From a virus: a stretch of DNA of 38,325 nt. Of the stretch, positions 1 through 5,704 are shown piece after piece (the stretch's first letter is position 1; every line of letters starts with the position of its first letter). The notes below the pieces were generated by a model, which had not been told where the DNA came from, did not search any database, and was given only the letters and a program-made list of their open reading frames with translations. The stretch covers positions 1-38,325 of the IMG/VR virus record IMGVR_UViG_3300021364_000065. The stretch is one strand, 5' to 3'. The position numbers were made by a program, and so were the translations under genes.

Positions 1-4
1 ATAA

Positions 5-229
5 TTATACATCGTATATCAACTTTACATCTTTACCAGGACCAGTTTTACTAGGTAAATCGCCATACTGCTCTATGTACCATTCAATAACTGCTTTATA
101 CCAATTTTGACTATTATGATGTGCCTTTTTGTTAAACTGCCAAATGTTATTATTTGTTGCTTGCATAGTGCTTAATGCTCTTGCACTTTCTTTTTGCAAC
201 TGTCTTACATCCAAATCATTTATATCCAA
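5..229 (-). CDS. Small protein of unknown function, last gene of the region E operon
   Basis: I do not recognise this 74-aa protein. It is hydrophilic, with an alpha-helical look and a Trp/Tyr-rich second half (NWYKAVIEWYIEQYGDLP), and has no signal peptide or membrane segment. The reading frame opens with TTG at 229, about 10 bases after an AAAAGG ribosome-binding sequence; the first in-frame ATG is at 166 and would give a 53-aa protein, so the start is uncertain. It overlaps the end of the methyltransferase-like gene by 14 bases, which suggests translational coupling and membership of the same transcript. The frame ends in TAA at 5-7, so it is complete. It could be a small partner of the enzymes upstream, but nothing in the sequence shows that. 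Confidence 0.6.
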   Translation of the reverse strand: MDINDLDVRQLQKESARALSTMQATNNNIWQFNKKAHHNSQNWYKAVIEWYIEQYGDLPSKTGPGKDVKLIYDV

Positions 230-1253
230 TTTTCATAAACCTTTTGTATTGAGATAATTGAAGTTCACCTTGATATAGAACTTTAGACATTGGTGCTTTA
301 TTGCTAAATTCTTGTAAATCTTTACTACAATTTACATGTTCTTCTACTTCAAAATAATCATTGCCTTGTAAAATTATTAATTGATCTTGTAATATATAAT
401 CATACCACTCTTCAAAGTTTTCAATGTGTTCTGTACTGGTATTTATAACTGTGTTAGGATATCCCCAAAGTGTTTCTGTTGTTCCATCTAATTTATTTAC
501 ATCATATATATGTTCGTCAAACATAATTTCAAATATGTCTTGCGTACTTGCTTTAAAACGCCAATCATCTAAAACCCATTTTTTATTAAATGTTTCAGCT
601 ATTTGCCAAACATCAGGATCAATATCAAAACTTACAATTTTATCAATTTGTAGTTTGCTTTCAAATAACATAGTTGCCAATGTAGCATACCAACCTGCAC
701 ACAAAAATACAGTTCCTAACTCTACATTTAAACTTTTTAAAGTATCAACTAACCAAATTTTACTTTTTAATTGTCCTCTACTAAAACAATCTTTATCAAA
801 TTCTATATTATTAGTAATTAAATCCTTTAATGCCTTTACAAAATATGTTTCGGTATTATCTTCTAGTAGTCTAAACATACTCCAAACATTGTCATCTAAA
901 ATTAATTTTTTTAAGTCTTCATTGTCTAATAATCTAAAAATACTATGAATATTATTTTCTGTAACTGCTTTACGCAAATCCTCATTGCCTGGCAATAATC
1001 TAAATAAACTGTGTAAATTATTTTCTAACATTGCTTTGCGTAAATCTTCTAGTTCTCCTACACAACGCTTGTTTTCAACAATCCTAAAAATACTATGTGC
1101 ATTTTTTTCTAAAACAGCTTTACGCAATTCTTCTTTATTACAAAGTTTAAATATACTAGGCAAATCTTGATCGATATATGCCCTTCGTAAGTCACTAAAT
1201 TTTTCATTATTATGCAATAATTCAAATCTATCTAATATTTCAAAAATTTCCAT
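216..1253 (-). CDS. Methyltransferase-like protein with five N-terminal tandem repeats
   Basis: 345 aa. Residues 20-132 hold five tandem copies of a 21-28-residue unit with the pattern (E/D)DLRKA-x-x-ENN-x-HSxFRLL, best kept in copies 3 and 4 (EDLRKAMLENNLHSLFRLL, EDLRKAVTENNIHSIFRLL). Residues about 160-345 resemble a class I SAM-dependent methyltransferase: a strand-turn segment VFLCAGWYATLA (182-193) in the place of the SAM-binding glycine loop, then VSFDIDPDVWQIAE (207-220), whose Asp residues fit the position that binds the SAM ribose. The glycine loop is poor, with one Gly, so activity is inferred. I chose ATG at 1253, preceded by AAAGGA, over a TTG one codon upstream. It overlaps the preceding glycosyltransferase-like gene by 14 bases. 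The repeats may form a helical binding surface; the substrate is unknown. Confidence 0.7.
   Translation of the reverse strand: MEIFEILDRFELLHNNEKFSDLRRAYIDQDLPSIFKLCNKEELRKAVLEKNAHSIFRIVENKRCVGELEDLRKAMLENNLHSLFRLLPGNEDLRKAVTENNIHSIFRLLDNEDLKKLILDDNVWSMFRLLEDNTETYFVKALKDLITNNIEFDKDCFSRGQLKSKIWLVDTLKSLNVELGTVFLCAGWYATLATMLFESKLQIDKIVSFDIDPDVWQIAETFNKKWVLDDWRFKASTQDIFEIMFDEHIYDVNKLDGTTETLWGYPNTVINTSTEHIENFEEWYDYILQDQLIILQGNDYFEVEEHVNCSKDLQEFSNKAPMSKVLYQGELQLSQYKRFMKIGYK
858..1196 (-). repeat. Five tandem coding repeats in the methyltransferase-like gene
   Basis: Five in-frame units of about 65-85 bases each encode the DLRKA..ENN.HSIFRLL motif. The similarity is also visible in the DNA, where the plus strand shows repeated versions of gctttacgcaaatc and tattttctaa. 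Copies 2-4 are closest to one another. Copy 1 and copy 5 have drifted, with SDLRRAYIDQD and EDLKKLILDDN in place of the core. This suggests expansion by duplication of the middle units. Boundaries are approximate. Confidence 0.75.
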
Positions 1254-2274
1254 CAAACTTTTCCTTTAACCAGTCAAAGTCATTGATTTTTTTCAATTCA
1301 TCTTTGTTGTTTCTATGTCTTGCACCATACGAAGCACCTGCTTTTGCACCTTTTAATGCATAGGTTCCATATTCGGGATTATTTTCAGTATATGTACACC
1401 ATGTTCGTAAACGTCTATTAGTTTCTTCGTCTTTTTGTCTATCAATTATTTTTGAACTTAATTTAACACACTCTCTAAAAGCACTTTTCCAAGTATTAAA
1501 TGGATCAGTGTTGAATGCTGTAATATTAGATATTTTATCCATTGCAACAAATTTATCACTTATACTTGTTGTCATATCAGGTTTATCAACATCCATTACA
1601 AGTGTTTTTTCGGTTGGAAAAAGTTTTACTCCACCATATCCATACACTAAACCATTAACTGGATTTAGACTACGCCATACATGCACTGCTTCTTTATTAT
1701 GATGTTCAGGAATATAATCAAAAGCAAAATGCTCCATTAATTGTGCATCACCGTCTATAATCCAAAACATTTCTGTTTCGCATAAACTCGCTGCCGCAAT
1801 ATGAGCTTGATGAATTCCTTTTATACCGTGAATACGTTTAACATCGGGAAACCGTTCTAATATACGTTCATAGTTTTCATCAGCATTAGGTTCATTGTAA
1901 CTTATAAAAACTTTATCAAAATCAGATACTACAGGCAAACTTGCTTGGATTTCAACAAACTTTTTGTTAATATAAAAACGTGCTTTAATTTCTCCAGGTC
2001 CGTGATGACTGTTTTTTGGCATTAATGCTACACCATCGTAAAATTCTCCATTTTGGAAAACGTGTGTATACGTATCATCATATTCGTCAACACTATAATC
2101 AAAATTAAAATTTTTATCAATTACTAGATTGTTGTATACAATCCATAACATCTTTGTTAAACTTTTTTGTTTAGCTTCTATTACAGAGTCGGCATATTTT
2201 GCAGTTGGAAACCGTTGTTTTAAATCTTTAAATAATTGTTCAGAAGGATTGCCTATATAAAAAATATCATACAT
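1240..2274 (-). CDS. Glycosyltransferase-like (GT-A) protein with internal duplication
   Basis: 344 aa. Residues about 120-344 match the 305-aa protein at 7042-7959: VFISYNEPNADENYERIL, KGIHQAHIAAAS, then MFWIIDGDAQLM with a DGD motif (D174, D176) in the place of the metal/nucleotide-sugar DxD of GT-A enzymes. Later shared signatures are NGLVYGYGGVKLFP and WKSAFRECVK. Residues 1-118 look like an older copy of the same unit: YDIFYIGNPSEQLFKDL, then RFPTAKYADSV, then MLWIVYNNLVID, where the acidic motif has been lost, followed by FNFDYSVDEYDDTYTHVF against FAFDYIPEHHNKEAVHVW. The frame extends upstream to 2430, but that part overlaps the divergent gene and lacks similarity, so I start at ATG 2274. 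The predicted promoter would start transcription almost exactly there. The family assignment is inferred from motifs; a transferase role is likely but unproven. Confidence 0.75.
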   Translation of the reverse strand: MYDIFYIGNPSEQLFKDLKQRFPTAKYADSVIEAKQKSLTKMLWIVYNNLVIDKNFNFDYSVDEYDDTYTHVFQNGEFYDGVALMPKNSHHGPGEIKARFYINKKFVEIQASLPVVSDFDKVFISYNEPNADENYERILERFPDVKRIHGIKGIHQAHIAAASLCETEMFWIIDGDAQLMEHFAFDYIPEHHNKEAVHVWRSLNPVNGLVYGYGGVKLFPTEKTLVMDVDKPDMTTSISDKFVAMDKISNITAFNTDPFNTWKSAFRECVKLSSKIIDRQKDEETNRRLRTWCTYTENNPEYGTYALKGAKAGASYGARHRNNKDELKKINDFDWLKEKFDGNF

Positions 2275-2280
2275 ACTATA

Positions 2281-2309
2281 ATTATATAGTAACTTAATCA
2301 TTAAGTCAA
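2281..2309 (-). promoter_or_regulatory. Sigma70-type promoter for the region E operon
   Basis: Read on the minus strand this is TTGACT, a 17-base spacer, then TATAAT, one base short of the full consensus. The predicted transcription start falls at about 2274, the A of the first ATG of the downstream gene. No purine-rich ribosome-binding sequence precedes that ATG, so the message would be leaderless or nearly so. Confidence 0.75.
2292..2306. promoter_or_regulatory. Perfect 7-1-7 inverted repeat, possible operator
   Basis: ACTTAAT-C-ATTAAGT is a perfect inverted repeat lying in the spacer of the minus-strand promoter and reaching into its -35 element. A dimeric repressor bound here would block that promoter, and the site also lies just upstream of the divergent late-type element. 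No regulator is identified, and AT-rich palindromes arise by chance fairly easily. Confidence 0.4.
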
Positions 2310-2319
2310 GAATAGAATA

Positions 2320-2327
2320 GATAAATA
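2320..2327 (+). promoter_or_regulatory. Late-type promoter element GATAAATA for the lone fibre gene
   Basis: GATAAATA followed by ACATA lies 17 bases before the ATG at 2345, with the ribosome-binding sequence GCGGAGGA (2333-2340) between them. It matches the T4 late element TATAAATA at 7 of 8 positions. The same element occurs at similar spacing before the structural genes starting at 14223 and 18811. The transcript leader would be only about 10-13 bases but would still include the ribosome-binding site. Confidence 0.6.
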
Positions 2328-2344
2328 ACATAGCGGAGGACGTT

Positions 2345-3808
2345 ATGACAGATTTTATACCAGGTGAAGCATATAGATTAGATGTTAAAGCTGCTGATGA
2401 AAAAATAATTGTAGACAGTTGGCAAAACAAAATTAGAGCAGATGTTGTTTCAGATGATGGAGCAATTCAAGTTGATGTTTCAACTGGAAAATTATACGGT
2501 CCTTTGATTGGCAATATTGAAGATGTAGACGGCAATGTTATTTTTAATTCTAATGCACAAGTTTTAAGAGGTGATATAGAAGGAAACGTATACGATTCTA
2601 CTGGTATGTCTAAATTAGTAGACGGAATGACAGGAAGAATTCTTGCTCCTTCACAAGGAAATATTATAGATTCTGCAGGTGAAGTGATTGTAGATACGTT
2701 TAATAAAACTATTACAGCAACTACATTTACAGGCGATTTATACGGTAATGTATACGGAAGTATTTCAAGCGACAGTGTTATATATGGAACATTCAGTGGT
2801 GATTTTAACGGCACTGCATATGGAGAATTTTTTGGAGAAAGCACAGGTGAACATACAGGTAATGTAATAGGCGATTTAACAGGTAATGTTACTGGTAATG
2901 TGGACGGTAATTTAACCGGTTTTCTATTAGGTGCTAATTTAGACACTAGCGAAGGTGCTCCAGAGATAGCAAAAATTACAAATTTAAATACAACTATTGA
3001 AAATCATCAATATAGTTTTTACGGTGGATTAGAACATCATCTTGCTGCTGATCCAGATGCGGTTGCAAATGGGCCAATTGTTATGCTAGGTGCTACAAGA
3101 GCAGATACTAGTGTTAGAGCACACTTGCATCATTACAATGGCCAAGAAATTATTACATTACACGATCCTATTGATCCAGACTGTGATACTGCACCTGCTA
3201 CTATTAGAGGAAATTTTGATGGTAACTTTATATACAGTGACGGAGAAACTGCGCAAGATGCATTAACTGTTAGTTCCCAAGGAACTGTGTTACACGCTGT
3301 TAATGGTATAGTAACAATTGGTGGTTATATTACAGATGACGTTGATTGCGATGTAAATATTTTTGCAGATGCTATTACTATTGAAACAAGTGCCGACGAA
3401 GATTTAATCAATGTAAAAAAACACGGCGGAACTATTACAAATAAAACAAATTTGTCTGCAGGAGATGCTATTGTTAGTGTTTATGGACAAGGATATAATG
3501 GAAGCGCATATGCCGATGCTGGTAGATTTGGACTTACTGCTGTTGGTACTCCTGACCCATCTGCTAATTATGTCAATACAGAATTTACTGTAAGTTTACC
3601 ATCTGTGTCACAAGGTAGTATATTTACAAATACTAACAAACTGTCATTTAATAACAGCGGTGTTTTATCAGTTCCTGTATTTAAAGCCAATGGACATACC
3701 TTTGCAACAAGAGATGCTTTAACTGCTGCTGCAGGAATGATAATTTTCAATACTAATAGTAATAAATTCCAAGGCTATACAGGAAGTGCTTGGGTAGATT
3801 TACATTAA
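2345..3808 (+). CDS. Fibre-like virion structural protein on the plus strand
   Basis: 487 aa. Residues about 170-200 carry short Gly-Asn repeats (GDLTGNVTGNVDGNLTG) typical of beta-rich shafts in marine T4-like phage fibres; the same motif occurs in the tail-collar fibre at 16155-18209. The N-terminal half is built from similar polar beta segments (GNIEDVDGNVIFNS, GDIEGNVYDS), and the C-terminus ends in a small AxGMIIFNTNSNKFQGYTG-type segment often seen at the end of such proteins. There is no signal peptide or enzyme motif. GGAGG precedes the ATG by 6 bases. It stands apart from the main structural block, on the other strand, between glycosyltransferase and ligase genes, behind its own late-type element. 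It is probably a variable tail or head fibre and a possible target of the neighbouring enzymes. Confidence 0.75.
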   Translation: MTDFIPGEAYRLDVKAADEKIIVDSWQNKIRADVVSDDGAIQVDVSTGKLYGPLIGNIEDVDGNVIFNSNAQVLRGDIEGNVYDSTGMSKLVDGMTGRILAPSQGNIIDSAGEVIVDTFNKTITATTFTGDLYGNVYGSISSDSVIYGTFSGDFNGTAYGEFFGESTGEHTGNVIGDLTGNVTGNVDGNLTGFLLGANLDTSEGAPEIAKITNLNTTIENHQYSFYGGLEHHLAADPDAVANGPIVMLGATRADTSVRAHLHHYNGQEIITLHDPIDPDCDTAPATIRGNFDGNFIYSDGETAQDALTVSSQGTVLHAVNGIVTIGGYITDDVDCDVNIFADAITIETSADEDLINVKKHGGTITNKTNLSAGDAIVSVYGQGYNGSAYADAGRFGLTAVGTPDPSANYVNTEFTVSLPSVSQGSIFTNTNKLSFNNSGVLSVPVFKANGHTFATRDALTAAAGMIIFNTNSNKFQGYTGSAWVDLH

Positions 3809-3817
3809 AAGTAAAGG

Positions 3818-3846
3818 TTGACTTACACTACAATTTGTTATATAGT
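3818..3846 (+). promoter_or_regulatory. Sigma70-type promoter for the region C operon
   Basis: TTGACT, a 17-base spacer, then TATAGT, starting ten bases after the stop codon of the fibre gene. The predicted start is near 3853, giving a leader of about 25 bases with AAAGGGA (3864-3870) before the ATG at 3878. Confidence 0.75.
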
Positions 3847-3852
3847 ATAACA
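3836..3852. promoter_or_regulatory. Perfect 7-3-7 inverted repeat over the -10 element, possible operator
   Basis: TGTTATA-TAG-TATAACA is a perfect inverted repeat that covers the -10 hexamer and reaches to the predicted transcription start. This is a common place for a repressor site. Part of the symmetry comes from the -10 sequence itself, so chance is a serious alternative. Confidence 0.35.
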
Positions 3853-3877
3853 TATTAATTTGGAAAGGGATATTAAT

Positions 3878-4111
3878 ATGTTATTAGAATTGGACCATTT
3901 AAAAAAAGCAAATGCTAATTACTTTAAACACGGAGCGATTGCTATCGCTTACAGTTTTTTAGGCTTGGCTGTTTTTATTATGGGAGTAATCCACGCTATT
4001 TTTCCATTCATGTTTGGATTTACACCATATAGATTAGCCAAAAAAATCACAGATGGTACGGAAAAGAATTTTCCTGCTTGTATTATTGAAGAGGATACAG
4101 ACAAAAAATGA
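3878..4111 (+). CDS. Small single-helix membrane protein, DUF6356-like
   Basis: 77 aa. A polar N-terminus (MLLELDHLKKANANYFKHGA) leads into one hydrophobic helix at about residues 20-46, then VIHAIFPFMFGFTP and a charged C-terminal tail. The pattern of His-(6-8)-aromatic, hydrophobic helix, HAxFPFxF and a small polar end fits the DUF6356 family of short membrane proteins, whose function is unknown. I chose ATG 3878, with AAAGGGA seven bases upstream, over a TTG at 3860 that would lie in the leader. Its last codons overlap the ligase start as ATGA, so the two are translationally coupled. It may hold the adenylating enzyme or its product at the membrane. That is inference from the pairing alone. 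Confidence 0.7.
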   Translation: MLLELDHLKKANANYFKHGAIAIAYSFLGLAVFIMGVIHAIFPFMFGFTPYRLAKKITDGTEKNFPACIIEEDTDKK

Positions 4112-5097
4112 TTTACATTGACGGTGTTGAATACTTAAAAAGTGAAAATGAGCATGTCAAAACCGCGGTTATTAAGTATCTTGATAACTGGAATATTACA
4201 GTTAGTACCAGCGGTACAACTGGTAAACCCAAAACATATACTCATTCATCTGATCTAATGAGGAAGATAGCAGAATATAACGCAGAATATTTCATGCTTG
4301 ATTCTAACAGTAGAATGTTAGCATTGTACAATCCAAGAGGCATTGGTTTCACGTCAATGAGTTTATATCCGTGTAGTGTTGCAAACTGCGATACCTATAT
4401 CGAAACAACAGTTGCATCACTGCCGGATCGAATACAAGAAGTACAACCAACAAATATGTTAATTCTTCCTAATGTTTGGAAAACTTGGCATAGACATAAA
4501 AAATGGAAAAACTTGGACTTGAGTTGTGTGAAACAAATGCAAGTAGGTAGTGATATTACTCCAAACGGTTTAATGGAAGATTTACGTGCAAAAGGAGCTC
4601 AACAAGTTAACACAGCTTATGGAAGCACAGAAGTACCTCCTATTATTATGAGTACAGAGCTCCAAGATGTTTACAAGTTTGATGATATCAATCCCAACAT
4701 TGATTTTAAATTTGTTGAACATGATGACGGTACAACTGAATTTTATTGCAAATACAAAGATCAATCTGAATGGTGGGACAGCGGCGATCTAGTTGAATTC
4801 AACAGTGCAGATGAATTTGCATTAAGTGGACGTAGATATAATGCATTTAAAATGGAAAACTGTGGAGACAGAGTTTATCCAGAACAGATTGAAAAAGTTG
4901 CTATCGAAAATGGAGCAAGTTTAGCATTGTGTAGAAAAGTGCATCATGAATGTGTTGTTTACTATACAGGAGATCTAGACGTAAAAAACTTTACAAAACA
5001 GCATCAATGTGCGTATGAAATTGTACCAAAAAAAGTTGATACTATCAAAGTAGACGATAACTTGCGTAAAATTGATAGGAATCAAGTGTTTGTATAG
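4108..5097 (+). CDS. Truncated adenylate-forming enzyme (AMP-binding ligase/synthetase)
   Basis: 329 aa, against about 500-550 for ordinary acyl-CoA synthetases. The core motifs of the ANL superfamily are present in order: the phosphate loop TVSTSGTTGKPK (31-42), NTAYGSTE (168-175), WWDSGDL (222-228), the hinge segment GRRYNAFKMENCGDRVYP (241-258) and the C-terminal LRKIDR with K321 at the catalytic-lysine position. The missing part is the N-terminal subdomain, about 150 residues, so the phosphate loop starts within 30 residues of the Met. Because all catalytic motifs survive, this looks like a functional minimal form rather than a decaying gene. The family activates a carboxylate as its acyl-AMP and usually passes it to CoA or a carrier thiol. 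The substrate cannot be read here; MenE-like ligases are relatively short relatives. It overlaps both neighbours in a three-gene operon. Confidence 0.85.
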   Translation: MIYIDGVEYLKSENEHVKTAVIKYLDNWNITVSTSGTTGKPKTYTHSSDLMRKIAEYNAEYFMLDSNSRMLALYNPRGIGFTSMSLYPCSVANCDTYIETTVASLPDRIQEVQPTNMLILPNVWKTWHRHKKWKNLDLSCVKQMQVGSDITPNGLMEDLRAKGAQQVNTAYGSTEVPPIIMSTELQDVYKFDDINPNIDFKFVEHDDGTTEFYCKYKDQSEWWDSGDLVEFNSADEFALSGRRYNAFKMENCGDRVYPEQIEKVAIENGASLALCRKVHHECVVYYTGDLDVKNFTKQHQCAYEIVPKKVDTIKVDDNLRKIDRNQVFV

Positions 5098-5704
5098 ATT
5101 AGAAATTTATGACGGAACACAAGATCTAGAAGACTGGTACGAAGGTGCTGCTGCTAGAGGCTTTTATAACAATCACAACAAAACAGTGCTTATCGATTAT
5201 ATCGATAGGCACGAAGATGCTACACTAATACTTTTGTATTACAAAGATCGTGTTATAGGAACAACTATAACACACAGTCTAAAACAATTAGGTATACTAG
5301 GAAAAAATGCACATCGTATTGCTGCACGTACAGCATTGCTTATTGAACGTGTAGACGATATACGTGGACATAAAGTACACAACAATGATCGTAGTCCAAT
5401 GAATCATCATACAAGTCAAATGCTTACACCTGCTTGTTTTTATTATTTAGGATTAGATAAACCTATGTTTGTTAGCACAAATAATTTAGAAACAGCAAGT
5501 CAACGAAAAGTGCATAGAACTTGGGCTAAAATTATGTCACGGCACGGATATTTAAAAGATCCTGTAGAATTAGAATACAAAGGTGCATTTCAAACTTTTT
5601 GGAAAGTTGATGTTGAACACTGGTTGAATGATTTATCTAAAGTGCAATGGCCCGAATCAAAAGAAGTACTAGACGTATTTGCTGCACAACTCAAAAAAGT
5701 CTGA
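5090..5704 (+). CDS. Conserved-looking phage protein of unknown function, possible acyltransferase
   Basis: 204 aa from TTG at 5090, which has AGGA nine bases upstream and overlaps the ligase stop by 8 bases; an earlier TTG at 5072 has no ribosome-binding site. No domain is certain. The middle, with strand-like ATLILLYYKDRVIGTTITH followed by a helix and then RTALLIERVDDIRGHKV, has the feel of a GNAT-type N-acyltransferase (strand 4, then the acetyl-CoA loop), but the R/Q-x-x-G-x-G/A loop is not clear. The C-terminal half is rich in His and Trp. If it were an acyltransferase, it would be a natural acceptor for the product of the ligase before it. The 3' end overlaps the convergent radical SAM gene by 36 bases. 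Confidence 0.6.
   Translation: MYRLEIYDGTQDLEDWYEGAAARGFYNNHNKTVLIDYIDRHEDATLILLYYKDRVIGTTITHSLKQLGILGKNAHRIAARTALLIERVDDIRGHKVHNNDRSPMNHHTSQMLTPACFYYLGLDKPMFVSTNNLETASQRKVHRTWAKIMSRHGYLKDPVELEYKGAFQTFWKVDVEHWLNDLSKVQWPESKEVLDVFAAQLKKV
5188..5210 (+). other. 10-bp hairpin inside a coding sequence
   Basis: GCTTATCGAT-TAT-ATCGATAGGC forms a 10-base-pair stem, with one T-G wobble and a 3-base loop, within the gene at 5090-5704. It encodes VLIDYIDRH in frame. It lacks a following T-run, so it is not a terminator. It could affect RNA stability or be incidental. Confidence 0.4.

Noticed and set aside
424-948. Plus-strand open frame of 174 codons opposite the methyltransferase-like gene
   Set aside because: It is antisense to a gene with clear repeats and a coupled start; its Ser/Leu-rich product is a reflection of codon use.
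2275-2430. Upstream extension of the glycosyltransferase-like frame with a TM-like N-terminus
   Set aside because: It would overlap the divergent fibre gene, cross the predicted promoter, and is not part of the duplicated unit; ATG 2274 fits better.
2467-2946. Minus-strand open frame of 159 codons opposite the fibre gene
   Set aside because: Pro/Ser-rich repeats mirror the Gly-Asn repeats of the fibre; no ribosome-binding site.
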